This document shows positions 1 to 6,901 of a stretch of DNA of 19,109 bases, piece by piece. Under the pieces are notes generated by a model. That model searched no databases. It saw only the letters and a program-made list of their open reading frames with translations, and was not told the origin of the DNA. How positions within the stretch are numbered: the first letter of the stretch is position 1; every line of letters begins with the position of its first letter. Source of the stretch: JAICIG01 sp035532215 (GTDB taxonomy: Bacteria; Planctomycetota; Planctomycetia; Pirellulales; JAICIG01); assembly GCA_035532215.1 (NCBI GenBank), contig DATKRK010000424.1, positions 1-19,109 on the forward strand, in the 5' to 3' direction. The translations under genes and the position numbers were made by a program.

Positions 1-345
1 TCACGTCAGCTTAAGCGTTCGCGCCGGAACAAGACAGAGAACAAGACGGCTTAAGAAATGCGCCTTCGAACGAGACGAGCCAAGCTTTCACTGGCTCTCC
101 CCTGACGCTCGAAACTGGCTCCGATTTCCCGCTCGGTCCCAGCCCATTTGAAAGAACCCTTTCTTCGTTTGGTCCTTGCGTTTTTCGAGGCGCCGCCGGG
201 CAATAAATGTTCGTTTGCGAGCAGGATCGAACACGAGACGTACGTTGGCCGTGGGGCGGCCTTCCAGGCCGTCGGCCAAAGACGGCCTGGAAGGCCGCCC
301 CACAAGCCCGCCCCGCGGCGTTTGACCGCCGACAACGCCTGAGCG
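1..345. other. gene-free left flank
   Basis: No coding region could be supported here. The open frames on both strands have arginine/proline-rich translations without recognisable domains and overlap one another. The only clear structure is the long perfect hairpin at 251-303, described separately. The stretch lies downstream of the minus-strand Ig-repeat gene that ends at 346. Confidence 0.6.
251..303. repeat. perfect 23-bp inverted repeat (hairpin)
   Basis: The arms 251-273 and 281-303 are exact reverse complements (23 bp, GC-rich), separated by the 7-base loop ggccaaa. The structure begins about 43 bases past the stop codon of the minus-strand Ig-repeat gene, so it could act as a transcription terminator for it. 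No T-tract follows the stem on the minus strand, so a classical intrinsic terminator is not clearly shown. It also resembles the short palindromic elements dispersed between genes in planctomycete genomes. Confidence 0.75.
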
Positions 346-621
346 TTACGCCATCCCAAAGGAAATATATTGCGAGTCCGTATCGCCCTCGGCGTCGCTC
401 GCCGTCACGGTCTCATTGCCCGTGTAGTACGGGCCGCTGGTGAGCACATCAAAGCTGAAATTGCCGGAACTGTCGGGCGTGGTGGAACCGTTGGCCGTGC
501 CGCTGTACGAGATAGTCGTGGTCGATAGGTCGCCGCCCGAAACGGTCCCCGTGATCTCCCAAAACCCGTTGCCCATGTAACTCGCGATCAGATTGCTGAT
601 CGTGAGCGGCGCCGTCTCGGT

Positions 622-651
622 CGTCTGGCTGACGGTCGTCTGGCTGACGGT
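622..651 (-). repeat. 15-bp direct duplication in coding sequence
   Basis: The sequence cgtctggctgacggt occurs twice in tandem, followed by a partial third copy. On the minus strand it encodes the repeated peptide TVSQT in the linker between the third and fourth Ig-like repeats. Being a multiple of three, it changes length without changing frame. Confidence 0.6.
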
Positions 652-1457
652 CGTCTGCGCGGGGCTGGAGGTTTGATTCCAGACGTCCGTGGCCGTAGCC
701 GTGACCGTTCCCGAGCCCGACGGTTGCGCCGTCAGGCTGAAGGCGCCGCTGGAGCCAGTGGTCACGGTTCCGCTGACCACGCCCGAGAGGCTCACCGAGG
801 CGCCGCCGGGCGTCATATCCGACACCGTGCCGGAAATCGTCACCGTCCCGTCCATGTTGTCCTGCGGCGGGTTAAGGCTGCACGACGGGACCGGAGTCGC
901 TGAGGGTCGCCGTGGCGGGCTGCGAGACGGCGCCCCACACGTCGCTCGTCGCGGCGGTGACGTCGCCGAGGCCGGAGGCCAAGACGACGAAGCTGAACTT
1001 GCCCGAGGCGTCGGTCGTCGCCGATCCCGACGCTATGCCCGAGAAGCTCACCGTCAGTCCCGCGGGCGATTCGTCCAGCACGCTGCCCGAGAGCAGCACG
1101 TTCGTGCCGTTACCCGTCGGGGAGACCGTGAAGTTTTGGATCACGGGCGCGGCGTTTTCGATGGGCGTTTGCACCGCCGACGACGACAAGCCTGTGCCGG
1201 CGTCGGTGGCGACGGCCTGCTCCGTTCCCAACTGGGCGGCCGGCCCCGTGTAGGAGAAATCGCCCGCCGAATCGACCGCGACGTTGGTCGTGATCGGGCC
1301 GCTGATCGCCACCGAAAGGGCGCCGGCGTTGGGATCGAAATCGGAGACGTGCCCCGAAATGTTGACGTCGTCGCCGCTGCCGACGGCGGCGGACAGCATG
1401 TCGATCACCGGGGCGGACGACAATACATAACGTTTTTCCAGCGAATCGAATCGGCGC

Positions 1458-1496
1458 AGCGCCGGCTTACAGCGCCGGCTTACAGCGCCGGCTTGC
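1458..1496. repeat. 13-bp tandem repeat, three copies, frame-disrupting
   Basis: Units 1458-1470 and 1471-1483 are identical (agcgccggcttac); unit 1484-1496 differs by one base (agcgccggcttgc). Because 13 is not a multiple of three, each added copy shifts the minus-strand reading frame, and TAA appears at the first junction between copies. Removing two units joins RRPQSRRCKPAL to RRFDSLEKRYVLSS in one open frame, so a one-copy allele would be readable at this point. Confidence 0.8.
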
Positions 1497-1500
1497 AGCG

Positions 1501-1545
1501 GCGAGACTGAGGACGGCGAGACTGAGGACGGCGAGACTGAGGACG
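1501..1545. repeat. 15-bp tandem repeat, three perfect copies
   Basis: Units 1501-1515, 1516-1530 and 1531-1545 are identical (gcgagactgaggacg). On the minus strand they encode three in-frame PQSRR-type units in the N-terminal region of the Ig-repeat protein. They directly abut the 13-bp repeat, giving two adjacent tandem arrays with different periods. Confidence 0.8.
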
Positions 1546-1583
1546 GCGGAAGGAAAACAAGCGCGCAAAATCCATCTTAGGAA

Positions 1584-1589
1584 CTCCCT
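1584..1589 (-). promoter_or_regulatory. ribosome-binding site of the Ig-repeat gene
   Basis: The minus-strand AGGGAG lies 8 bases before the ATG at 1573-1575. It decides that start over the longer upstream open frame, which lacks such a signal and has a featureless translation. Confidence 0.6.
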
Positions 1590-1921
1590 GGAAATAGCCG
1601 GGAACGAACGGGCCCTGCAGACTCGAACGGCGCCCCGGCGACGCAGCGCAGAAGATCTGCCCGCGGGGCTGCAACTTGCAGCGCCGCTCAGGAAGACGGG
1701 TGCGGAAACCGCCTGGGCTAAGCCCGGCGATCAATGCGTCGCCGGTTATGCAATCGAGATCGCGGGCGATAGCCCGACACGGAATTGTGAAGAACTTCGT
1801 GAGTTTTTCGGCCGCGGAGAAGTGCAACGTTTCCCGGCAGGCGGCAAGTCAACTCGATCACGAAAACGGCCGGCAAGCAGCCGATCCGTCAAGCCATTTG
1901 CGTCGAGGATCAAATGAGCGA
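1590..1921. other. gene-free stretch upstream of the Ig-repeat gene
   Basis: No coding region is supported. The open frames present are short, overlap on both strands, and show no domain. The promoter of the minus-strand Ig-repeat gene should lie here, but no convincing -35/-10 pair could be identified by eye. Confidence 0.5.
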
Positions 1922-2468
1922 GTCCAGGGGCTTGCCCTCGTTGTACTACATATCTTTCACTCAAAGACTCGACCAGCGGGACTTTTTACCTAGCCCAGGC
2001 GTTTACGCCTCAGTATTACCCACAATTTACAATCCTTCGTTGCGCGAGGCGGCGACCGTTTGGCGCCGGTGATCGGAATGTTGAGCGTGTTGGCGGTTCG
2101 TTTGCTGCAACTGAAGACGGTAGCGCGTCGCGATCCCGAGCAAAAGGCCGCCCAAGTCGTCCCTCGCCAGTGGCTGGCCGCCGTCCGGCTGCTGCTGAAA
2201 AAGCGCGAGCCGATCAAGACGGTGCGCGAGTTCTTCCGCGGCCTGGCCCAACTCGGCGGTTTCTTGGGCCGCAAGAGCGACGGCGAACCCGGCTGGCAAA
2301 CCATTTGGGGCGGCCTCGAAAAATTGCTGCTCTGCCTTCGCGGCGCGGCGGTTTTGGAAAAAATGCGGGGTAATACTGACGCGTAAACGCCTGGGCTAGA
2401 TAAAAAGTCCCGCTGGCCGACTCTTCGGCTGAAAAATGTGTAGAACAGCAAGGCGCGAGCCCCTGGAC
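1922..2468. mobile_element. IS remnant with 100-bp imperfect terminal inverted repeats
   Basis: The arms 1922-2021 and 2368-2468 are imperfect reverse complements, about five in six bases matching by eye. The best blocks are the 16-base ccagcgggactttttA-type segment and ctagcccaggcgtttacgc. The roughly 350 bases between them encode only the C-terminal end of a transposase, and the transposase stop codon falls inside the right arm. The left arm therefore looks like an inverted copy of the element's own right end. Weaker similarity may extend about 15 bases beyond each arm. No target-site duplication could be recognised. This is a non-autonomous, MITE-like derivative or decayed insertion sequence. 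Confidence 0.75.
2024..2386 (+). pseudogene. transposase C-terminal fragment, IS4/Tn5-like
   Basis: The readable part contains PVIGMLSVLAVRLLQL, a middle segment with QVVPRQWLAAV, and a C-terminal FFRGLAQLGGFLGRKSDGE followed by PGWQTIWGGLEKL. These are hallmarks of the C-terminal end of Tn5-type DDE transposases of the IS4 group. The N-terminal half with the first catalytic aspartates is absent. Translation could only begin at a weak TTG near 2060 with no ribosome-binding site, so this is a fragment and not a functional gene. It sits inside long inverted repeats. Family assignment comes from recognised sequence phrases; the exact IS name is unknown. Confidence 0.75.
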
Positions 2469-2519
2469 GGCGCTATGAATCGCTCCCATCTCCACATCTC
2501 CTCCGCATCCCCCTATCCC

Positions 2520-2537
2520 CTTCAAGTAAGCTTGAAG
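2520..2537 (-). terminator. small hairpin after the LarE gene
   Basis: The sequence cttcaag-taag-cttgaag forms a perfect 7-bp stem with a 4-base loop, 17 bases past the stop codon of the minus-strand LarE gene. It is in the right place for a terminator but has no T-tract, so the assignment is weak. Just beyond it (2495-2519) is a segment similar to one arm of the palindromic element between atpG and atpD. Confidence 0.35.
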
Positions 2538-2554
2538 TCGGACAGAGCAGCGAT

Positions 2555-3427
2555 CTACTGCAGCACGCGCAACTGCTCGGGGGCGATCACCTGGTTCAGG
2601 CTGCCGGAACGCAAACCTTCCAGGTCGAGCGTGATGAATTTGAAGCCGAGGGCGCGAAACTCGCGAGCCAGCGCCTCGCGCACTTCGGGCGACGCGAGCC
2701 GCGAGACTTCCGACAGCGGCGCCTCGACCCGGGCCAGATCGCCCTTGTGATACCTCACCCGCACCTCGCGCAGGCCCAGAGAGCGCAAGAACTGCTCGGC
2801 CCGGTCGACCATCGCCACCCGCTCAGCGGTCGCTTCTTCGCCATAGGCGATGCGGCTGCTCAGGCACGGGCTGGCCGGCTTATCCCAAACCGGCAATTGC
2901 CAATGGGCGGCCAAGGCCCGCACGTCGGCTTTGGTGAATTCGCACTCCAACAGCGGGCTGCACACCGCGTGTTCGCCGGCGGCCTGCATGCCCGGCCGAT
3001 GATCGCCGCGATCGTCAAGATTGGCGCCGTTGACGATTACCGCCACGCCCAACTGTTCAGCCAAGCCCTCGAGCTGTGTATACAGCTCGGTCTTGCAGTG
3101 GTAACAACGGTCGGGGGCGTTGCGGCGATAATCGGGGTTGTCGAATTCACCAGTCGCGAGCACGCGGTGGCGAATGCCGATCTGCCGGGCGAGCGATTCA
3201 GCCTCGGCCAACTCCCCTGAAGCCAGACTGGAACTGACGCCCGTCACGGCCAAAGCGCGGTCGCCCAGGGCCAATTGGGCCGCCTGGGCCGCCACCGTGC
3301 TGTCGACGCCGCCCGAAAACGCCACCGCACAACTGCCGTAACCGGCGAGCACGGCCAGCAGCCGGTCTCGCTTGGCGCGCAGCTCCGCGGGCAGTTCGGC
3401 GGGCAGTTCGGCGGGCAAGTCGGGCAT
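2555..3427 (-). CDS. larE: ATP-dependent sacrificial sulfur transferase LarE-like
   Basis: This 290-residue protein has the full LarE architecture. An N-terminal PP-loop ATP pyrophosphatase domain carries SGGVDST at residues 38-44, a RCYHCKTELY segment lies at 107-116, and PASPCLSSRIAYG near 184-196 contains Cys188. LarE proteins adenylylate a pyridinium dicarboxylate mononucleotide and transfer sulfur to it while making the nickel-pincer cofactor of lactate racemase; in the Lactobacillus enzyme the sulfur comes from a cysteine in the equivalent region. Cys188 is the likely donor here by motif position. The ATG at 3425-3427 has an upstream GGAGG about 10 bases away. The N-terminus contains PAEL repeated three times, encoded by a 12-bp repeat. 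No larA, larB or larC is visible nearby, so its acceptor pathway in this organism is uncertain. Confidence 0.9.
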   Translation of the reverse strand: MPDLPAELPAELPAELRAKRDRLLAVLAGYGSCAVAFSGGVDSTVAAQAAQLALGDRALAVTGVSSSLASGELAEAESLARQIGIRHRVLATGEFDNPDYRRNAPDRCYHCKTELYTQLEGLAEQLGVAVIVNGANLDDRGDHRPGMQAAGEHAVCSPLLECEFTKADVRALAAHWQLPVWDKPASPCLSSRIAYGEEATAERVAMVDRAEQFLRSLGLREVRVRYHKGDLARVEAPLSEVSRLASPEVREALAREFRALGFKFITLDLEGLRSGSLNQVIAPEQLRVLQ

Positions 3428-3710
3428 GATTTAAAAATCCTCCACCGCAATGCCGTGGCAACGCGGTTTTCGAGAGCCCGCATGTCAAAATGTGGGCGCC
3501 GTGATCCCGGGTTGTGTGATCCGTCCGCTGGTTCCGGAACGCAAGTTCCGGGCGTCGGCTATACACGCGGCCGGGTTCGTAAATTAGGCGCCCAGCGGAC
3601 TTTCTTATCGGCTCCCCAAAATTGTGCGTTGGCAGCACGAACATGGCAGAGGACTGCAGGTATGATATCGTTCGAGCCCCAGCGCGGCAAGGCGACGGGC
3701 GGAGGGGTGT
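3428..3710. other. gene-free stretch between LarE and UVR-protein genes
   Basis: No coding region is supported. A short palindrome around ttccggaacgcaagttccgg (3534-3553) is visible. The segment near 3680-3705 resembles a planctomycete dispersed sequence type (gagccccagcgcggcaag). The leader of the minus-strand LarE gene, including its GGAGG ribosome-binding site, occupies the first 20 bases. Confidence 0.45.
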
Positions 3711-3973
3711 GATTTTGGATTTTGGATTTTGGATTCGACAATAGGGGGATAGCTACCCGCCTAACCCGGATTATTCATCAGCCCAGCTATTACTTGACAA
3801 ATCGCTCCATACAAACCCGAAGCGCCAGCGAGGTAAGTGCCTTGCTCCGCCTCGCTTGCGCTTCGGGTTGGTGTGGGCTGATGAATAATCCGGGCTAACC
3901 CGCGGTCCCTGCCACGCAGGCATTGTTCCCAAATCGCTGGTTTTTCCAATCCAAAATCGAAAATCCAAAATCA
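3711..3973. repeat. nested palindromic element with heptamer flanks
   Basis: Three layers of inverted repeat are visible. The outermost are heptamer-like tracts of gattttg type at 3711-3737 and their complement at 3947-3973. The middle pair, 3762-3785 and 3874-3897, matches in 23 of 24 bases. The inner pair, 3814-3833 and 3850-3869, matches in 19 of 20 bases around acccgaagcgc. The right heptamer tract includes the stop codon of the UVR-motif gene. The structure suggests a small non-autonomous element or a composite of dispersed repeats inserted between genes. Confidence 0.75.
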
Positions 3974-4744
3974 CTCCGACATCCGCTTGATCTCGTCGCG
4001 AATCCGGGCGGCTTTCTCGAATTGCTCCTCAGCCACGGCTTCGGCCAATTGGCGGCGAAGGTTATCGAGCGGGCTAGGAACGACCGGGGGCAAGCGCTTC
4101 ACGGCCTGAGCCTGCACCTCGTCGCGCCAATGCCGCAATTGCGAAAGCTCCTGGCATTGATCGGCTTGGTCTGTCTGGTCGTATTCCTCGAGAAACCGTT
4201 CGATCCCGCGGATCCCGGCCTCGATGGCCGTCAAGGCCGCGTCGAGCACGCCGATCTCAACTAGCGGGGTGGCGACGGCCCGCGTGTGCATCAGCGTGAC
4301 GTAGGGCCGCCATTGGTCGAAGCGACGCTTGTCTTCTTCATGCCGGGCGTGCTCGCGCACGAACTGGAACAACCGCAGATTGCGGTTCGTGTCGCGGGCG
4401 CACAGCTCGTAGCGCTGCAGATGCCAGAAGCTCAGATAGCGATGGTAATACTGAACGCCCTCGCGCAGCAGGCGTTCGCAGGCGACCGCATCGAGGCGGA
4501 ACGGGGGGGAGTCAGGATTCAAGGCTTCGTATTCCTGTTGCCGTTGGCGATAGTATTCGAGCCACGAGGCGTGGTTTTCCGGGCGTTTGCCGTCGGGCCG
4601 CCCGTCGAGTTCCATCTGCAACAACCCAAGATCGAGCCGCAATTGGATCTTGTCGCGGCCGTCGTCCCCCTTGACGATCCGCACCTGCACCTCGCCGGGC
4701 TCGAAATCCCATCCGTCCAAGATGTGGGAGATATCCCGGGACAC
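3971..4744 (-). CDS. UVR (UvrB/UvrC) motif-containing protein
   Basis: The 257-residue product ends in a UVR motif (about residues 226-257: PLDNLRRQLAEAVAEEQFEK, then AARIRDEIKRM). This helical hairpin is the segment through which UvrB and UvrC interact, and it also occurs in adaptor proteins such as McsA. The preceding part is soluble, rich in charged and aromatic residues (YYRQRQQEYEAL, CERLLREGVQYYHRYLSFWH) and has no nuclease or helicase motif, so this is not UvrB or UvrC. The start is a GTG at 4742-4744 giving MSRDISHILDGW; the ribosome-binding site is weak. Its stop codon overlaps a dispersed heptamer repeat. A role as a protein-interaction adaptor is inferred; the specific function is unknown. 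Confidence 0.75.
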   Translation of the reverse strand: MSRDISHILDGWDFEPGEVQVRIVKGDDGRDKIQLRLDLGLLQMELDGRPDGKRPENHASWLEYYRQRQQEYEALNPDSPPFRLDAVACERLLREGVQYYHRYLSFWHLQRYELCARDTNRNLRLFQFVREHARHEEDKRRFDQWRPYVTLMHTRAVATPLVEIGVLDAALTAIEAGIRGIERFLEEYDQTDQADQCQELSQLRHWRDEVQAQAVKRLPPVVPSPLDNLRRQLAEAVAEEQFEKAARIRDEIKRMSE

Positions 4745-4766
4745 TCGCAGCTCGCCACCTGACAGT

Positions 4767-4952
4767 AGGTCAGGCTTTCTAGCCTGACGGGCGTCAGGCT
4801 GAAAAACCTGACGTGTGCTTGACTTTTTGTCAGGCTGGAAAGCCCGACCTACGTTGTTCGTCAGGCTAGAAAGCCCGACCTACTCCGTTTGTCAGGCTAG
4901 AAAGCCCGACCTACTCTGTTCGTCAGGCTGGAAAGCCCGACCTACGCATGGC
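4767..4952. repeat. 31-bp tandem array with 24-bp conserved core
   Basis: Units begin at 4829, 4860, 4891 and 4922. Each has a 24-bp core (gtcaggct, then R-gaaagcccgacctac) followed by a 7-base variable tail (gttgttc, tccgttt, tctgttc and so on). The cores differ only at one purine position. Just upstream, 4767-4810 holds two degenerate copies that form short hairpins such as gtcaggct-ttct-agcctgac. The array fills the gap between the UVR-protein start and the end of the DUF4912 gene. Spacing of 7 bases and the absence of cas genes rule out a CRISPR array. A similar half-unit occurs after atpC near 15329. Confidence 0.85.
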
Positions 4953-4961
4953 TCGCGACGC

Positions 4962-6215
4962 TCAGTCGTTGCCGTCGCGAATCAAAGGCTCCATGGTCTT
5001 GGTGTTTCGTTCGACGGCCAGCACGATCGTCCGCTGTTCGAACCCGTCGCGGCTGCAGGCGACGGCCGGAATCACCTGCCGGCAATTCGGCATGCTAAAG
5101 CGGACCGTGAACGTGCCGTCGGGCCTGAGCTTGACCGGTTCGCCTTGCAGCGTGACGTGGGCGCCGGGGTCGGTCACGCCGTAGACGATCAATTCGGCGT
5201 CGACTTCGAAGTTGAAGTCGCGTTTCTTGGGCAGCAAGCCCTCGACGCCGGCGCCATAGCGAGTGACCATGGGCGAGCCCATCGGGCGGCGGAGGCGTTC
5301 TTCGAACAGCTCTTGCAGTTCGGCGCTGGGGCCTTCGGGGGAATAACCGCCGCTCATGGCGTAAATCTTGTCGAAATCTTCCGCCACTTCGCTCCAGTTC
5401 TCATCGATCGCGTCGCTCGAACCGGCCTTGGGGGTGGTTACGACGTTGCTGCGGGCCAAAACGAAAAACTTGCCGCTGGGGGCCAAGTAGCCGATGTCGA
5501 TCCGGTAGCTTTTCGGCGGATCGTTGACGTCGATGTACCAATTGTTGACGCCGCCGTGAATCTCGATGTCGCGGACCAGTGTTTCGGCCGAACTTGTCGT
5601 GGCGCCGCCGGAGACTTCCAGAACCCGCAAGACGGGCTTGGCGGCGTGCCATTCCTGGCTCAAGGCGGCTTCGGCGCGTTCGACGCCTTGACGCGTCAGC
5701 TCCCAGTAGGCGTGCAACCAATAGGGGCCTCGCACCATGACCACCAGGCGGTCTTTGGTCACGTGATGCGACTTGCCGTTGACGGTCATCCCGGCGAGGT
5801 TTTTCGAGTGGCTGAGCTTCGCCTTGGCTTGCTCCAAACGTCGCAACGCATGGGGGCTTTTGGTCTTGCGGGGCGGCGCCGCAACGGATGGGACCGCAGC
5901 GGATGGGGCCGCGTGAGTCGTTTTGGCGGCGCCGTTGGTCTTGCTGGCGCCGTTGGTCGCCGTCGCCTTGTGACGGACGTTGACCGACGCGGCGGAATTT
6001 GCCTGTCGCGATGGGGTCGTCCGGGCTACGGCCGAACGCCGGCTGGCGGCGACCTTTTGCTTGAGCTTGCCTTTGGCGGCGGCGCTCTTCGCGGCTCGGA
6101 CCAAGGCTTGCACCAACTGGTCTTTGCGCATCGAATGCCAGCCGTGAACGCCGCGGCGTTTGGCCATTTGGGCCAAATCCTTCATCGTGTAGCCGTTGAG
6201 GCTCTCTGTAGTCAT
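4962..6215 (-). CDS. Rho_N-like / DUF4912 domain protein
   Basis: This 417-residue protein starts at ATG 6213-6215, with GGAGAAG 7 bases upstream; the longer upstream open frame is not coding-like. Residues about 8-42 (YTMKDLAQMAKRRGVHGWHS, then MRKDQLVQALV) form a Rho_N/SAP-like helical module that often binds nucleic acid. Residues 43-150 are a basic, Ala/Ser/Thr/Lys-rich linker, probably disordered. Residues about 152-290 match DUF4912 (RLVVMVRGPYWLHAYWELT, SYRIDIGYLAPSGKFFVLAR). Residues 333-403 look like a small beta-sandwich (ELIVYGVTDPGAHVTLQGEP). No signal peptide is seen. DUF4912 has no established biochemical role; the Rho_N-like start suggests contact with nucleic acid. It is divergent from the ATP synthase operon across a 650-base regulatory gap. 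Confidence 0.8.
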   Translation of the reverse strand: MTTESLNGYTMKDLAQMAKRRGVHGWHSMRKDQLVQALVRAAKSAAAKGKLKQKVAASRRSAVARTTPSRQANSAASVNVRHKATATNGASKTNGAAKTTHAAPSAAVPSVAAPPRKTKSPHALRRLEQAKAKLSHSKNLAGMTVNGKSHHVTKDRLVVMVRGPYWLHAYWELTRQGVERAEAALSQEWHAAKPVLRVLEVSGGATTSSAETLVRDIEIHGGVNNWYIDVNDPPKSYRIDIGYLAPSGKFFVLARSNVVTTPKAGSSDAIDENWSEVAEDFDKIYAMSGGYSPEGPSAELQELFEERLRRPMGSPMVTRYGAGVEGLLPKKRDFNFEVDAELIVYGVTDPGAHVTLQGEPVKLRPDGTFTVRFSMPNCRQVIPAVACSRDGFEQRTIVLAVERNTKTMEPLIRDGND

Positions 6216-6872
6216 CAATGGACTTCTCCGGGCTGCCAACCTGTATAGCGCCGCCAAGCTCGGCGTTTGGGTTTCGCTCCTACGTCGTCCTTGACGCCTA
6301 CACTCACAGCGGCTTTTGCCCGCGCGACGATTTCTGCCGCTACTCTTGCCGCACCTAAACCAGGAGCAAGTAAGCGAATCAATGCTCCTGGCAAGCCCAT
6401 TCTTAAGAGGGACCATTCTTAAGAGGGAGGGACCAGCCGACGCCGTCATTCTCCGCACCTTGCCAAGCCATCGGCTACAGGCGTTCACCCTATGAACTTC
6501 AAGCCACAGGATACCAGCCACGATGCGAAGAATTTCGACAATTTCAAGTCTAACCAGCGCGCACGCAAAACGCAACGACTTAAGACCCAAAAGCGGAGGC
6601 GCCTCAGACATGCGTCGAAAGTCAAATGTTATTTCATAATAAGGAGTTGCGCAACAAGAGAGGGTAAAAATATGAAATTCTGGTTGGTTTGGATCATGCG
6701 GGTCAAGACGGGCTAGCTCAACACCGCCCCAGGTAGCGTCTGAAAGCGACAAGTCGAGCTGCCATCACCCCGATCTCGGCGCAGCGTTGCCTTCGTAACG
6801 CATTCTCATGGAATTATTTACGACGATGATCCGACTTTGTGAAAAAAAACACGAATTTACCGCTCCAGTCCG
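6216..6872. other. gene-free divergent intergenic region
   Basis: This stretch separates the minus-strand DUF4912 gene from the plus-strand ATP synthase operon, and no coding region is supported in it. It holds a 9-bp inverted repeat (ccaggagca...tgctcctgg, 6360-6389), the 16-bp tandem duplication at 6397-6428 and the palindrome gaggcgcctc near 6597. An A-tract at 6842-6849 lies upstream of the atp promoter. The promoter of the DUF4912 gene should also lie here, but none was convincing by eye. Confidence 0.5.
6397..6428. repeat. 16-bp perfect tandem duplication
   Basis: The unit ccattcttaagaggga occurs at 6397-6412 and again at 6413-6428, directly abutting. It contains the palindrome cttaag. 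It lies in the divergent gap upstream of the DUF4912 gene and may be either a duplicated protein-binding site or a fragment of a dispersed repeat. Confidence 0.75.
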
Positions 6873-6901
6873 TTGACACTCCCTAACGGCTCCGTTAGAT
6901 T
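6873..6901 (+). promoter_or_regulatory. sigma70-like promoter of the ATP synthase operon
   Basis: TTGACA (6873-6878) and TAGATT (6896-6901) are separated by exactly 17 bases, close to the bacterial housekeeping consensus, with an A-rich stretch upstream (6842-6849). It points toward the atp genes. Transcription would begin near 6908, leaving a leader of about 200 bases before the first gene. Promoter consensus use in planctomycetes is less well defined, so this is a strong sequence match but not proof of activity. Confidence 0.65.
6883..6898. promoter_or_regulatory. 16-bp palindrome inside the atp promoter (possible operator)
   Basis: The sequence ctaacgg-ct-ccgttag has perfect 7-bp arms with a 2-base centre. 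It fills most of the spacer between the -35 and -10 elements and overlaps the -10 by three bases. A dimeric regulator bound here would block RNA polymerase, so this is a plausible operator. The cognate protein is unknown. Confidence 0.5.

Larger units (their letters stand above)
346..1575 (-). pseudogene. secreted Ig-like repeat protein, interrupted by two frame changes
   Basis: Read on the minus strand, an ATG at 1573-1575 follows a good ribosome-binding site (AGGGAG, 1584-1589, 8-base spacing). It opens MDFARLFSFRRPQSRR, with PQSRR encoded three times by a perfect 15-bp repeat (1501-1545). The frame hits TAA at 1480-1482 inside a 13-bp tandem repeat. In another frame it resumes as RFDSLEKRYVLSSAPV, the N-terminal motif common on secreted planctomycete proteins. 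Four Ig-like repeats of roughly 85-95 residues follow, each with a core like VLLSGSVLDESPAGLTVSFSG and a DASGKFSF turn. A second break (TAA at 872-874) falls in repeat three; dropping one T in CCTTAACCC restores QPNPPQDNMDGTVTISG. The intact product would be about 400 residues, probably exported and adhesive or structural. With two lesions it is a pseudogene, a switchable gene, or carries assembly errors. Function is inferred from fold type only. Confidence 0.65.

Noticed and set aside
689..1510. Plus-strand open frame of 273 residues opposite the Ig-repeat gene
   Set aside because: The minus strand shows clear Ig-like repeats; the plus-strand translation is arginine-rich and patternless.
1746..1964. 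Minus-strand open frame containing HLILDANGLTDRLLAGRF
   Set aside because: It has a protein-like stretch but is short, overlaps the outer end of the IS remnant's left arm, and has no domain or ribosome-binding site.
4829..4952. CRISPR array
   Set aside because: The repeat is 24 bp but the spacers are only 7 bases, and there are no cas genes; it is a tandem intergenic repeat.
4815..6248. Plus-strand open frame of 477 residues
   Set aside because: It runs antisense to the DUF4912 gene and begins in the 31-bp tandem array. The repeated start peptide is just the array translated.
6672..6716. 14-residue leader peptide MKFWLVWIMRVKTG after a purine-rich sequence
   Set aside because: It has a plausible AGAGGG upstream but is too short to judge, lies before the atp promoter and shows no attenuator structure.
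6216..6752. N-terminal extension of the DUF4912 protein up to 6752
   Set aside because: The extra 179 residues look non-coding (Cys/Arg-rich, no domain), and a good ribosome-binding site precedes the ATG at 6215.
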